DNA of 64,000 nucleotides from Flavobacteriaceae bacterium (lineage in GTDB: Bacteria; Bacteroidota; Bacteroidia; Flavobacteriales; Flavobacteriaceae): assembly GCA_018669795.1 (NCBI GenBank), contig JABHSQ010000006.1:1-64000 (forward strand), in the 5' to 3' direction. The stretch's first letter is position 1, and every line of letters starts with the position of its first letter. The translations under genes were made by a program, and so were the position numbers. Positions 35,397 through 44,544 of the stretch are shown piece by piece. Below the pieces are notes generated by a model that was not told the DNA's origin, ran no database searches, and saw only the letters and a list, made by a program, of their open reading frames with translations.

Positions 35397-38147
35397 ATGG
35401 ATAAATATTCATTTCTCAATGCGGTACATCCTTCATTTATCGCAGCACTTTACGATACGTATTTAAAATCTCCAGATGAGGTAGAACCAAGTTGGAGAGC
35501 ATTTTTTCAGGGATTTGATTTTGGTATTGAAAATGGTTCTGCTGAAGCCTTGGGTGTCGAATTAAATGAAAGTCTTGTTAACGAAAATGTTTACAAAGAA
35601 TTTCAGGTAATTAAGTTAATTGATGGTTATCGAACAAGAGGTCATTTATTTACAAAAACAAATCCGGTAAGAAATAGAAGAATTTATAGTCCAACATTGG
35701 ATATAGAAAACTTCGGTCTTACGGTTCATGATTTAAAAACAGTTTTTAAAGCTGGTGAAATAGTTGGAATTGGGGAGGCTTCACTAGAAAATATTATAAA
35801 AAACTTACATTCTATTTATTGTGAATCTATAGGGGTTGAATATATGTATATTCGAAAACCTGAAGAACGGAAGTGGATTCAAGAAAAATTACACAACAAC
35901 TCTAATCAACCAAAATATAATAACCTCCAAAAAAAACTCATTTTAAGGAAGCTTAATGAAGCAGTTTCTTTTGAAAGCTTCTTGCATACTAAATATGTAG
36001 GTCAAAAAAGGTTTTCATTAGAAGGTGGAGAGAGTTTAATTCCAGCATTAGATAGCTTAATTAAAGCCGCTGCAGAAAGAGGAGTAAAAGAATTTGTTAT
36101 GGGAATGGCACATAGAGGCCGATTAAATACCCTAACAAATATTTTTGGAAAAAGCGCAAAAGATATATTTAGTGAATTTGATGGCAAGGATTATGAGCAA
36201 GATATTTTTGATGGTGATGTAAAATATCATTTGGGTTGGACTTCTAAAAGAAAATTAGCAGGCGGTAAAGAAATTAATTTAAATATTGCTCCAAACCCTT
36301 CGCATTTAGAAACAGTAGGAGCAATAGTTGAGGGTATTGTTAGAGCTAAACAAGATAAGAGTTATAAAAATAATATTGAAAAAGTACTTCCGATTATAGT
36401 GCATGGTGATGCAGCAATTGCAGGGCAAGGAATCGTATATGAAATTGTGCAAATGGCAGCTCTTGATGGCTATAAAACAGGAGGAACCATACACATTGTT
36501 GTAAATAACCAAATAGGATTTACCACTAATTACTTAGATGCACGTTCATCTACCTATTGTACAGATGTTGCAAAAGTAACATTATCTCCTGTTTTACATG
36601 TAAATGCTGATGATGCAGAAGCTGTTGTACATGCGATGCTATTTGCTCTAGAATATAGGATGGAATTTGGTAAAGATGTTTTTGTAGATCTTCTAGGATA
36701 TAGAAAATATGGACATAATGAAGGAGATGAACCTCGTTTTACCCAACCAAAATTATATAAAGCCATAGCAAAACATCGCAATTCTAGAGATATTTATGCA
36801 GATAAATTATTGAAAGAAGGAGTTATTGAAGAAGGGCATATTAAAAATTTAGAAGCGGATTATAAGAATAAATTAAATGAAAATTTAGAAGATTCTCGTA
36901 AAGAAAATAAAGCAGTTATTACTGCAATTATGCAAGACGAATGGGAAGGATTTAAATATGCTCAAGAAGATGCGATGATGCTTAGCGTAGACACTACTTT
37001 TTCTTTAGAGGAACTCAGTGAAATTACTGAAGTCATTTCAAAATTACCTACTGATAAAAAGTTTTTACGAAAAATTGAAAGACTCATTGAAGCCCGTAAT
37101 AAAATGTATTTTGAAACAAACGCGTTAGATTGGTCCATGGCAGAAACACTAGCTTATGGTTCGCTTCTAAAAGAAGGATACAATGTAAGAATGAGTGGTC
37201 AAGATGTGGAGAGAGGAACTTTTTCACATCGGCATGCGGTTGTTAAAGTGGAAGATAGTGAAGAAGAAATAGTATTACTTAATCAACTTAATGGAGAACA
37301 AGGAGATTTTTTCATTTACAACTCTTTGCTTTCAGAATATGGTGTGGTTGGTTTTGATTATGGCTATGCAATGGCGAGTCCAAATACCTTAACCATTTGG
37401 GAAGCTCAATTTGGTGATTTTAGTAATGGCGCTCAAATAATGATCGATCAATACTTATCTGCAGCTGAAGATAAATGGGAATTACAAAATGGGTTGGTGA
37501 TGTTATTACCTCATGGATATGAAGGTCAAGGAGCGGAGCATTCTTCAGCTAGAATGGAACGTTACCTTCAATTATGCGCTAGAGACAATATGTTTATAGC
37601 TAATTGTACAACTCCTGCAAATTTATTTCACTTGCTAAGAAGACAAATGAAAGTAAATTACCGAAAGCCATTAATCGTATTTACTCCTAAAAGTTTATTG
37701 CGACATCCTAAAGTAGTTTCAACTAAAGAAGAATTTGCAAACGGAAGTTTCCAGATGATCATTGATGATAAACAAGCTATTCACGATAATATTAAAACGT
37801 TAGTTTTTGTAAGTGGTAAGTTTTATTATGATTTATTAGAAGAACAAGAGAAATTAAATCGGGATGATGTAGCTTTGATTAGAATTGAGCAACTATTCCC
37901 TTTACCAGTTGTTGAATTAAAATCAATTATTAAAAAATATAAAAATGCAGAGGATTTAGTTTGGGCTCAGGAAGAACCTAAAAATATGGGTGCATATACA
38001 CATATTTTATTGCATTTTGAAGACGCAAAATTCTTTAGAGTTTGCAGTCGAAAAATTTATGCAACTCCTGCAGCTGGAAGTCCAGCACGATTTAAATCAA
38101 GACATAAAAAAGTTATTGATAGTGTTTTTTTTAAACCTAATAAATAG
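35397..38147 (+). CDS. sucA: 2-oxoglutarate dehydrogenase E1 component
   Basis: Protein of 916 residues, full length. The N-terminal SFIAALYDTYLKSPDEVEPS helps dock the complex. The thiamine diphosphate domain is seen in EFVMGMAHRGRLNTLTNIFG (227-246), HGDAAIAGQGIVYEIVQMAA and FVDLLGYRKYGHNEGDEPRF, with the latter holding the active-site histidine. The pyrimidine domain has GQDVERGTFSHRHAVV and LLPHGYEGQGAEHSSARMER. It decarboxylates 2-oxoglutarate and transfers the succinyl group to the lipoyl arm of SucB, in the citric acid cycle. A TATTTTTG element at 35352-35359 is a likely -7. The sucB gene follows 36 bases downstream. Confidence 0.97.
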   Translation: MDKYSFLNAVHPSFIAALYDTYLKSPDEVEPSWRAFFQGFDFGIENGSAEALGVELNESLVNENVYKEFQVIKLIDGYRTRGHLFTKTNPVRNRRIYSPTLDIENFGLTVHDLKTVFKAGEIVGIGEASLENIIKNLHSIYCESIGVEYMYIRKPEERKWIQEKLHNNSNQPKYNNLQKKLILRKLNEAVSFESFLHTKYVGQKRFSLEGGESLIPALDSLIKAAAERGVKEFVMGMAHRGRLNTLTNIFGKSAKDIFSEFDGKDYEQDIFDGDVKYHLGWTSKRKLAGGKEINLNIAPNPSHLETVGAIVEGIVRAKQDKSYKNNIEKVLPIIVHGDAAIAGQGIVYEIVQMAALDGYKTGGTIHIVVNNQIGFTTNYLDARSSTYCTDVAKVTLSPVLHVNADDAEAVVHAMLFALEYRMEFGKDVFVDLLGYRKYGHNEGDEPRFTQPKLYKAIAKHRNSRDIYADKLLKEGVIEEGHIKNLEADYKNKLNENLEDSRKENKAVITAIMQDEWEGFKYAQEDAMMLSVDTTFSLEELSEITEVISKLPTDKKFLRKIERLIEARNKMYFETNALDWSMAETLAYGSLLKEGYNVRMSGQDVERGTFSHRHAVVKVEDSEEEIVLLNQLNGEQGDFFIYNSLLSEYGVVGFDYGYAMASPNTLTIWEAQFGDFSNGAQIMIDQYLSAAEDKWELQNGLVMLLPHGYEGQGAEHSSARMERYLQLCARDNMFIANCTTPANLFHLLRRQMKVNYRKPLIVFTPKSLLRHPKVVSTKEEFANGSFQMIIDDKQAIHDNIKTLVFVSGKFYYDLLEEQEKLNRDDVALIRIEQLFPLPVVELKSIIKKYKNAEDLVWAQEEPKNMGAYTHILLHFEDAKFFRVCSRKIYATPAAGSPARFKSRHKKVIDSVFFKPNK

Positions 38148-38183
38148 TTTACCAAGTACTTTTTAAAAGAAAATATAAAGATT

Positions 38184-39401
38184 ATGGCATTAGAAATGAA
38201 AGTTCCTTCACCTGGAGAATCAATCACCGAAGTTGAAATTGCAGAATGGTTAGTTGCAGATGGTGATTGGGTAGAAAAAGATCAAGCAATAGCTGAGGTA
38301 GATAGTGACAAAGCAACTTTAGAATTACCAGCAGAAGCAAGTGGAATTATTTCCCTTAAGGCAGAAGAAGGAGATGCTGTTGCTGTAGGCGCTGTAGTAT
38401 GTTTTATAGATACCAAAGCTAAAAGACCTGATGGTAAACCGGTACCGCAAAAAATGTCAAATTCTTCTGAAAACAAATCAGAACTAGTAGTTGAACAAGC
38501 AGCTACTTTACATAAAGAAAGCTATGCTACTGGATCAGCTTCCCCTGCTGCTAAAAAGATTTTAGCTGAAAAAAACATGGATACTTCTACTTTAAAAGGA
38601 ACTGGAAAAGATGGAAGAATTACAAAAGATGACGCTTTAAAAGCGGTACCTTCTATGGGTACTATAGGAGGTGGTAAAAGAGGTACGAGTCGTAAAAAAC
38701 TATCAATGTTACGTCGCAAGGTTGCAGAGCGGTTAGTTTCGGTTAAAAACGATACAGCAATGCTTACTACTTTTAATGAAGTAGATATGTCGCCAATTTT
38801 TGAATTAAGAAAAAAATATAAAGAAGAATTTAAAGAAAAACATAGTGTAGGCCTAGGGTTTATGTCTTTTTTTACGCTAGCAGTGGTAAGAGCATTGGAG
38901 CTATTTCCTGATGTTAACTCAATGATAGATGGAGATTTCCAAATCAAACATGATTTTAAAGACATTTCAATAGCAGTATCTGGACCCAAAGGATTAATGG
39001 TTCCTGTAATAAGAAATGCAGAAAATTTATCTTTTAGAGGTGTTGAATCTGAGGTAAAACGATTGGCTATTTTAGCAAGAGATGGTCAAATTACAGTTGA
39101 TGAAATGACTGGAGGAACATTTACCATAACAAATGGAGGGGTTTTTGGATCCATGTTGTCTACGCCTATTATCAATCCACCACAAAGTGGTATTTTAGGA
39201 ATGCATAATATTGTTGAAAGACCTGTAGCTATTAATGGCAAAGTTGAAATTCGACCTATTATGTATGTGGCTCTTTCATATGATCATAGAATTATTGATG
39301 GCAGAGAATCAGTAGGGTTTTTAGTTGCAGTTAAAGAAGCGCTAGAAAATCCAATAGAATTTTTAATGAATAATGAGGTTAAAAATGCACTTGAATTATA
39401 A
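38184..39401 (+). CDS. sucB: Dihydrolipoyl succinyltransferase (2-oxoglutarate dehydrogenase E2)
   Basis: Protein of 405 residues. An N-terminal lipoyl domain has the modified lysine at K43 ([13 protein letters not shown]). A flexible linker leads to the E3-binding domain ([13 protein letters not shown], then [18 protein letters not shown], about 118-155). The catalytic domain ends with [18 protein letters not shown], with H368 and D372 at the active site. It accepts the succinyl group from SucA and passes it to CoA. Domain number (one lipoyl) and length fit SucB rather than pyruvate E2. The E3 subunit is not encoded here. Confidence 0.96.
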   Translation: MALEMKVPSPGESITEVEIAEWLVADGDWVEKDQAIAEVDSDKATLELPAEASGIISLKAEEGDAVAVGAVVCFIDTKAKRPDGKPVPQKMSNSSENKSELVVEQAATLHKESYATGSASPAAKKILAEKNMDTSTLKGTGKDGRITKDDALKAVPSMGTIGGGKRGTSRKKLSMLRRKVAERLVSVKNDTAMLTTFNEVDMSPIFELRKKYKEEFKEKHSVGLGFMSFFTLAVVRALELFPDVNSMIDGDFQIKHDFKDISIAVSGPKGLMVPVIRNAENLSFRGVESEVKRLAILARDGQITVDEMTGGTFTITNGGVFGSMLSTPIINPPQSGILGMHNIVERPVAINGKVEIRPIMYVALSYDHRIIDGRESVGFLVAVKEALENPIEFLMNNEVKNALEL

Positions 39402-39466
39402 GTGAATTGAACGAGTATTTTTTTATTTAGGGTTGCTTGGATCAGGTAGAGATATATTAAACTTAT

Positions 39467-39904
39467 TCACTTTAGGTAAAAACAATTCCTTCCATAATCA
39501 ATAACAGCTCTGTTTTTCTTTAAAAAATCTGCACCAATTATACCATGTATAGGAGTTTCGCCCACCTGATGAAGTGCTTCATTAACATGGGAAAGATCAA
39601 AAATTACAAAATCAAAATGACTAATCTTCCATGAACCAATCGCTATTGAATTGTTTTTTGCAATTTCAGTTTTCATATTAATTGCGCCGGCACCAGCAGC
39701 TTTTACTAAACTTTTTTCATTTTTTAGATTAAAATAAGAATTGTTATTAAACCCAACACAACTGCTGGAAGCGCCAGTGTCAATAATAAAAATACCTGGA
39801 ATAGTGTTTATCTTTGCTGAAAAAGTATAGTGCCCTGATTTTATTTTTTTTAGTGGAATTCTGTAAAAACCACTTTCCTGAAGAAGATTTCTTAATTGTC
39901 TCAA
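39467..39904 (-). CDS. Retropepsin-like aspartic protease domain protein
   Basis: Protein of 145 residues. The aspartic protease motif IIDTGASSSCVG is centred at D42-T43-G44-A45, and the second conserved segment is PIHGIIGADFLKKNRAVIDY near the end, as in single-domain retropepsin-like bacterial proteins that act as dimers. No signal peptide is visible, so it may be cytoplasmic. The start codon is a TTG (39904), chosen because the next residues (MRQLRNLLQESGFYRIPLKK) fit the family-like opening, and a TATATTTA promoter-like element lies just upstream. Substrates are unknown. It lies between sucB and tatD without an obvious operon link. Confidence 0.75.
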   Translation of the reverse strand: MRQLRNLLQESGFYRIPLKKIKSGHYTFSAKINTIPGIFIIDTGASSSCVGFNNNSYFNLKNEKSLVKAAGAGAINMKTEIAKNNSIAIGSWKISHFDFVIFDLSHVNEALHQVGETPIHGIIGADFLKKNRAVIDYGRNCFYLK

Positions 39905-39970
39905 TTTTTTTTTGTAAATATAATGAACATAATAATTAAGATTTGTCTCAAACTTGTAGCTTTGTAAATT

Positions 39971-40735
39971 ATGTTAACAGACACTCATACACATTTATAT
40001 AGTGACTCTTTTAATGAGGATAGAGGAACTATGATGCAACGTGCTTTTGATGCTGGAGTAAAAAGATTGTTTATTCCAGCTATAGATTCAGAAACTACAG
40101 AAGCAATGTATCAACTTGAAAAGAAATATCCGGAGAATATTTTTTTAATGATGGGTTTACATCCAACTTCCGTTAAAGAAAATTATAAAGAAGAATTGAA
40201 ACATGTTGAGGATCAATTTTTAAAAAGATCGTTTTTTGCAGTTGGTGAAATCGGTATAGATTTATATTGGGATAAAAGCACATTAGAAATTCAAAAAAAA
40301 GCCTTTAAAACTCAAATTCAATTAGCTAAAAAATATCAATTGCCAATAGTAATACATTGTAGAGATGCTTTTGATGAAGTTTTTGAGGTATTAGAAACCG
40401 AAAAAGGAGATGATTTATATGGTATTTTTCATTGTTTTACTGGAACTGAAGCACAAGCACATAAAGCAATATCTTTTAATATGAAATTAGGAATAGGAGG
40501 AGTTGTAACTTTTAAAAATGGAAAAATTGATACCTTTTTAAATAAATTTGATTTAAAATATATTGTTTTAGAGACTGACTCACCTTATCTTTCTCCTGTA
40601 CCTTACAGGGGGAAAAGAAATGAAAGTAGTTACTTGTCTTTAATTTGTGAAAAAGTCGCAGAAGTTTATGATATTAGTAAAGAGGAAGTTGCAAGAGTCA
40701 CAAACCAAAACACTATTGATGTTTTTGGAATTTAA
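39971..40735 (+). CDS. TatD family metal-dependent hydrolase
   Basis: Protein of 254 residues. The metal-site residues of the TatD amidohydrolase fold are present: DTHTHLYSDSF (3-13) with HxH, FAVGEIGIDLYWD with the bridging glutamate, PIVIHCRDAFDEV, GIFHCFTG and ETDSPYLSPVPYRGKRN. Proteins of this family are DNases and may act in DNA repair or tRNA-derived D-amino acid quality control, depending on the member. It begins six bases after a TAGCTTTG -7-like element (39957-39964). The asparaginase gene starts nine bases after its stop. Confidence 0.92.
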   Translation: MLTDTHTHLYSDSFNEDRGTMMQRAFDAGVKRLFIPAIDSETTEAMYQLEKKYPENIFLMMGLHPTSVKENYKEELKHVEDQFLKRSFFAVGEIGIDLYWDKSTLEIQKKAFKTQIQLAKKYQLPIVIHCRDAFDEVFEVLETEKGDDLYGIFHCFTGTEAQAHKAISFNMKLGIGGVVTFKNGKIDTFLNKFDLKYIVLETDSPYLSPVPYRGKRNESSYLSLICEKVAEVYDISKEEVARVTNQNTIDVFGI

Positions 40736-40744
40736 AAAAATTAA

Positions 40745-41773
40745 ATGAACACAAAACCAAACATACTACTTATTTATACCGGCGGGACTATTGGTATGAT
40801 TAAGGATTCAGAAACAGGTGCTTTGCAAAACTTTAATTTTGATGAATTATTAAAATTCATTCCTGAACTCAACCTTTTAGAATGCAACATCGCTTCACAT
40901 AGTTTTTTAAAGCCTATTGATAGTTCCAATATGAATCCTACTTTTTGGGTGGAAATTGGAACCATTATAGAAGATAACTACAATATATATGATGGTTTTG
41001 TAGTCCTGCATGGAAGCGATACGATGTCTTATACTGCTTCGGCATTAAGTTTTATGTTAGAAAATTTAACCAAGCCAGTAATTTTCACCGGATCACAGCT
41101 TCCAATTGGTGATTTACGAACAGATGCAAAAGAAAACTTAATAACCTCTATTCAAATAGCTTCACTGCATAAAGATAATAAACCAGTAATAACAGAAGTA
41201 GGCTTGTATTTTGAATATAAACTTTATAGAGCGAATCGGACCACAAAAGTAAATGCCGAACATTTTGAAGCTTTCGATTCTTTAAATTACCCGCCCTTAA
41301 TAATAAGTGGAGTTAATTTATCGGTACATTTTCCAGTATTGTTAAAACCAAATTGGAATAAAAAGCTAGTGGTTCATAAAAATTTTGAGTCAAACATATT
41401 ATTAGTTAAAATGTTTCCAGGAATTAATGAAGAAGCAATCAACTATTTATTTTCTTATCCTAACTTAAAAGGATTGGTGTTAGAAACATATGGAAGTGGT
41501 AATTTAACAAATAAAACATGGTTTTTAAAAGCTATAAAAAAAATTACAAATAAAAATATACCAGTAATTAATGTTACACAATGTTTTGGTGGGAGTGTAG
41601 ATATGAGTATTTATAATACGAATAAAGAATATAGGACTATTGGAATTATATCTGGTAAAGACATCACAACAGAAGCAGCTATTACAAAATTAATGCTTAT
41701 GTTAGGTCAAAATGTTTCAGCTAAAGACTTCAAAATCAAATTCGAAACCTCGCTGCGAGGAGAAATGAAATAA
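40745..41773 (+). CDS. ansA: Type I (cytoplasmic) L-asparaginase
   Basis: Protein of 342 residues. The first active-site block ILLIYTGGTIGMIKD (7-21) and the second VLHGSDTMSYTASALSFML carry the nucleophile threonine and the TDT-equivalent threonine-serine-aspartate set. VFTGSQLPIGDLRTDAKEN completes the family pattern. No signal peptide is present, which fits the type I enzyme. It hydrolyses asparagine to aspartate and ammonia. It probably shares a transcript with tatD, nine bases upstream. Confidence 0.93.
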   Translation: MNTKPNILLIYTGGTIGMIKDSETGALQNFNFDELLKFIPELNLLECNIASHSFLKPIDSSNMNPTFWVEIGTIIEDNYNIYDGFVVLHGSDTMSYTASALSFMLENLTKPVIFTGSQLPIGDLRTDAKENLITSIQIASLHKDNKPVITEVGLYFEYKLYRANRTTKVNAEHFEAFDSLNYPPLIISGVNLSVHFPVLLKPNWNKKLVVHKNFESNILLVKMFPGINEEAINYLFSYPNLKGLVLETYGSGNLTNKTWFLKAIKKITNKNIPVINVTQCFGGSVDMSIYNTNKEYRTIGIISGKDITTEAAITKLMLMLGQNVSAKDFKIKFETSLRGEMK

Positions 41774-41861
41774 ATTAACAGGCTAAATATTTTATAAGAC
41801 TATTTTTTTTTGTTTTTTTGCACTCATTTGGTTGTGTAATTATTGTGAAAATTACAATTTT

Positions 41862-41949
41862 AGAGAGGTGGCCGAGTGGTCGAAGGCGCACGCCTGGAAA
41901 GTGTGTATACGCCAAAAGCGTATCGAGGGTTCGAATCCCTTCCTCTCTG
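41862..41949 (+). tRNA. tRNA-Ser (anticodon GGA)
   Basis: An 88-base class II tRNA. The acceptor stem pairs AGAGAGG (41862-41868) with CCTCTCT (41942-41948), with G41949 as discriminator. The D arm includes GCCGAGTGG, the anticodon loop reads CTGGAAA with GGA as anticodon, the long variable arm follows (TATACGCCAAAAGCGTA), and the T arm is GGGTTCGAATCCC. The 3' CCA is not encoded. It reads UCC and UCU codons. Confidence 0.97.
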
Positions 41950-41956
41950 CTAAAAG

Positions 41957-41987
41957 ATGTTTTGAATATCCAAGTAAATCAAAACAT
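41957..41987 (+). terminator. Hairpin after tRNA-Ser
   Basis: ATGTTTTGA (41957-41965) pairs perfectly with TCAAAACAT (41979-41987) around a 13-base loop, seven bases after the tRNA. The following T-rich sequence is imperfect, so this is a likely but not certain terminator. Confidence 0.45.
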
Positions 41988-42007
41988 ATCATTAATATAT
42001 TTTATTC

Positions 42008-42037
42008 TTGGAGATTAACTATTTTTTTATACCTTTA
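42008..42037 (+). promoter_or_regulatory. Promoter of the exbB cluster
   Basis: TTG (42008-42010), 19 bases, TACCTTTA (42030-42037): one mismatch from the -7 consensus with the canonical spacing. The exbB ATG lies 37 bases downstream. Confidence 0.5.
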
Positions 42038-42074
42038 AATCTTTAAATTAAAAACAAATCTTAAGTCAATAGCA

Positions 42075-42872
42075 ATGAAAAAATTATTTTCTATTTTGGC
42101 AATTACCGCATTGGTTTTTGCAGGAACACTAAGCTCAAACGCAGCAAATGTTCAAATTATGTCAAGTAATGTACAAACTGTAATGGCAGCAGCAACTGTT
42201 TCAATAATTCAAAATGAAGGCGAAACTTCCACCGAAGAGAAAGGATTTCATCAAGAATTAAAAGAACGTTTTGTAGAAGGTGGTCCTGCATTTATGGGGA
42301 TTGTACTTTTATGTTTAATTCTTGGTTTAGCATTTGCTATTGAAAGAATTATCTACTTAAACCTAGCTACTACAAATACTAAAAAATTAGCTGATAGCGT
42401 AGAAGACGCTCTAAAAAGTGGTGGAGTTGATGCAGCAAAAGAAGTTTGTAGAAATACAAAAGGGCCTGTTGCTTCTATTTACTATCAAGGATTAGAACGC
42501 GCAAATGAAGGCATAGACGCTGCCGAAAAAGCTGTTGTAGCTTATGGAGGTGTACAAATGGGTCAATTAGAGAAAAACGTATCTTGGATATCGTTATTTA
42601 TTGCAATTGCACCAATGCTTGGATTCATGGGTACTGTAATTGGTATGATTGATGCATTTGATAAAATACAAGCAGCAGGAGATATGAACCCTTCATTAGT
42701 AGCGGGTGGTATTAAAATTGCATTACTAACAACTGTATTTGGTTTAATTGTTGCAATTATACTTCAAGTGTTTTATAATTACATTATTGCAAAAATTGAT
42801 AGCATTGTAAACAGTATGGAAGATGCTTCTATCACATTAATTGATATGTTGGTAGAATATAAAAATAAATAA
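42075..42872 (+). CDS. exbB: MotA/TolQ/ExbB proton channel protein
   Basis: Protein of 265 residues. It begins with a signal-like hydrophobic segment (LFSILAITALVFAGTLSSNA, 4-23), unusual for classical ExbB and common in Bacteroidota members, then a short hydrophilic stretch. Three membrane helices follow (about 75-95, 165-190, 210-235), with the family region WISLFIAIAPMLGFMGTVIG and GDMNPSLVAGGIKIALLTTV. ExbB pentamers with ExbD dimers convert the proton gradient into force on TonB-type partners. First gene of exbB-(membrane)-exbD-exbD. No tonB is encoded in the window. Confidence 0.88.
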   Translation: MKKLFSILAITALVFAGTLSSNAANVQIMSSNVQTVMAAATVSIIQNEGETSTEEKGFHQELKERFVEGGPAFMGIVLLCLILGLAFAIERIIYLNLATTNTKKLADSVEDALKSGGVDAAKEVCRNTKGPVASIYYQGLERANEGIDAAEKAVVAYGGVQMGQLEKNVSWISLFIAIAPMLGFMGTVIGMIDAFDKIQAAGDMNPSLVAGGIKIALLTTVFGLIVAIILQVFYNYIIAKIDSIVNSMEDASITLIDMLVEYKNK

Positions 42873-42892
42873 TAATTTAATATCCAAACACG

Positions 42893-43315
42893 ATGGGTTT
42901 ACATAAAATAATTAAAATTGTAGGATTAATCCTAAGTCTTATTGGAGTAGTGATACTTGGTATGATGATTTTGAAAGGTGATAATGATATTAAGGAGACT
43001 GGTTGGGGTGTTGATGCTTTTATAAACACCGCATTTGTAATGTTAGCTTTGGTAGTAATTGCCGTTGTATTTTTTGGTTTGAAGGGTCTAATGTCTGGAA
43101 ACATAAAAAATGTGCTTATCATTTTAGGAGCTTTTATTGTTATCATTGGAGTTTCTTACGGGCTTGCTGATAACAATCAATTACCACTTCCAGATGGAGA
43201 GTTATTGACTAAATCTAATTCCAAATGGATTGGTGCAGGACTTTATACCTTTTATATTTTAGCAATTATAGCGATTGGTTCTATGGTGGTTAGCGGATTT
43301 AAAAAAACAAAATAA
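42893..43315 (+). CDS. Four-helix membrane protein inside the exbB/exbD cluster
   Basis: Protein of 140 residues with about four membrane helices (about 8-26, 45-65, 73-92, 117-135), separated by a periplasmic-type loop (KGDNDIKETGWGVDAFINT) and a second loop (LADNNQLPLPDGELLTKSNS). I do not recognise a named family. It is placed 20 bases after exbB and one base before exbD, so it is very likely translated with them and may be an accessory subunit of the proton channel. That role is inference from position only. Confidence 0.7.
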   Translation: MGLHKIIKIVGLILSLIGVVILGMMILKGDNDIKETGWGVDAFINTAFVMLALVVIAVVFFGLKGLMSGNIKNVLIILGAFIVIIGVSYGLADNNQLPLPDGELLTKSNSKWIGAGLYTFYILAIIAIGSMVVSGFKKTK

Positions 43316-43316
43316 T

Positions 43317-43934
43317 ATGGCAAGAAGATCAGCACCAGAGGTAAATGCAGGATCTATGGCAGACATAGCTTTCCTATTACTTATTTTTTTCTTAGTAACT
43401 ACTACTTTAGAAAAAGATAATGGGATCGCTAGACAACTGCCGCCTATAGATAAATCTGAAATAGAACCTCCAAAAATTAAGAAAAAGAATCTTTTTATCG
43501 TATTGGTAAATAAAAATGACCAATTATTGGTTAATGAAAACCCAATGCAATTAAAAGATTTACGTGAAAGCGCCATTGAATTTCTGGATAATGGAGGTGC
43601 TTTATCAAATAGTCCTGAATATTGTAATTATTGTAAAGGAAAACATTCTGAATCATCTTCAGATAATCCTGATAAAGCTGTAATATCTGTACAAAGTGAT
43701 AGGTTAACTTCTTATAAAATGTACATATCTGTTCAAAACGAATTAGTTGCTGCATATAATTTTTTAAGAGATAGAGAATCTAACAGACTATATGGGTGGA
43801 ATTTTTCAGAAGTTAAAAAAGACATAGATGCTGGGACTTATTTAGGTGATGTAACTGATGCACGTGCAAAACTAAAAGAAGTACAATTATTATTTCCTTT
43901 AAAACTATCTGAAGCAGAACCTAAGAAAAATTAA
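43317..43934 (+). CDS. exbD: ExbD/TolR-like biopolymer transport protein with CxxC insertion
   Basis: Protein of 205 residues from the ATG at 43317; the frame extends 14 codons upstream into the previous gene but MARRSAPEVNAGSMADIAFL is the true start. One membrane helix (about 16-35, ADIAFLLLIFFLVTTTLE) has the essential aspartate D15. The periplasmic part is larger than in classical ExbD (about 140): it includes an inserted segment with CNYCKGKHSESSSDNPDKA (about 101-119), a CxxC pair not found in E. coli ExbD. The second exbD copy downstream lacks it. Together they could form a heterodimeric ExbD pair. Confidence 0.88.
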   Translation: MARRSAPEVNAGSMADIAFLLLIFFLVTTTLEKDNGIARQLPPIDKSEIEPPKIKKKNLFIVLVNKNDQLLVNENPMQLKDLRESAIEFLDNGGALSNSPEYCNYCKGKHSESSSDNPDKAVISVQSDRLTSYKMYISVQNELVAAYNFLRDRESNRLYGWNFSEVKKDIDAGTYLGDVTDARAKLKEVQLLFPLKLSEAEPKKN

Positions 43935-43948
43935 TAAAAAAGGAGAAA

Positions 43949-44422
43949 ATGTCAAAATTCACAAAGAAAAAAGGTAACGAATTACCTCCCGTATCTACTG
44001 CATCTTTACCGGATATTGTATTTATGTTACTATTCTTTTTTATGGTGGTTACGGTCATGAGGGATACCGAGTTAAAGGTTGAACAAAATCTACCAAAAGC
44101 AAACCAAATTGAAAAACTTAAAAAAGATAGATCTGTTTTTATTTTTGCTGGAAAACCAAGTCTTCAATATAGAAAGAATTTTGGTGATGAAGGTAGAATA
44201 CAAATTGGAGATAAATTTACAGATATTTCAAAAATTGGATTAGCATTAACAGAAGCAAGAGGTAAACTAAACCCTGAATTACAGAGTAAAGTAGTTGTTG
44301 CTTTAAAAGTGGATGATGATACCAATACTGGTTTAGTTACTGATATTAAAGAAAAACTAAGACAACTTAATATGGTGAAAATAATTTATATTACTGCAAA
44401 CGGAGATCCAATCGAGCAGTAA
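43949..44422 (+). CDS. exbD: ExbD/TolR-like biopolymer transport protein, second copy
   Basis: Protein of 157 residues. The membrane helix at about 20-40 (STASLPDIVFMLLFFFMVVT) has the essential aspartate in LPDIVF. The periplasmic domain ends in MVKIIYITANGDPIEQ, close to the ExbD pattern. It is shorter than the first copy and has no cysteines. It begins 14 bases after the first copy and ends the cluster before a terminator hairpin. Duplicate ExbD proteins with different periplasmic domains are common in Bacteroidota clusters. Confidence 0.87.
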   Translation: MSKFTKKKGNELPPVSTASLPDIVFMLLFFFMVVTVMRDTELKVEQNLPKANQIEKLKKDRSVFIFAGKPSLQYRKNFGDEGRIQIGDKFTDISKIGLALTEARGKLNPELQSKVVVALKVDDDTNTGLVTDIKEKLRQLNMVKIIYITANGDPIEQ

Positions 44423-44442
44423 AATAACCATTAAAATTTATT

Positions 44443-44480
44443 AATGCCTTTGTTCTGATATCAGAGTTAAGGCATTTTTT
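44443..44480 (+). terminator. Terminator of the exbB-exbD cluster
   Basis: AATGCCTT (44443-44450) pairs with AAGGCATT (44469-44476), enclosing the palindrome TCTGATATCAGA (44454-44465). Eight T bases follow the descending arm. It lies 20 bases after the last exbD stop. Confidence 0.85.
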
Positions 44481-44544
44481 TTATTTATAATTAATTACAA
44501 CTATCTTTATTGCAAAATTAAAGGACTGAAATATTTTTTATGAT

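Noticed and set aside
38522-38989. 155-codon open frame opposite sucB
   Set aside because: Fully inside sucB, whose domains are complete; serine/leucine-rich shadow.
39398-39472. Inverted repeat AAGTGAAT/ATTCACTT between sucB and the retropepsin gene
   Set aside because: Arms are eight bases with 57 bases between and no T-run; not credible as a terminator or operator.
41818-42038. Two overlapping open frames on the plus strand of 66 and 68 codons
   Set aside because: They read through the tRNA-Ser gene; the tRNA fold explains the sequence fully.
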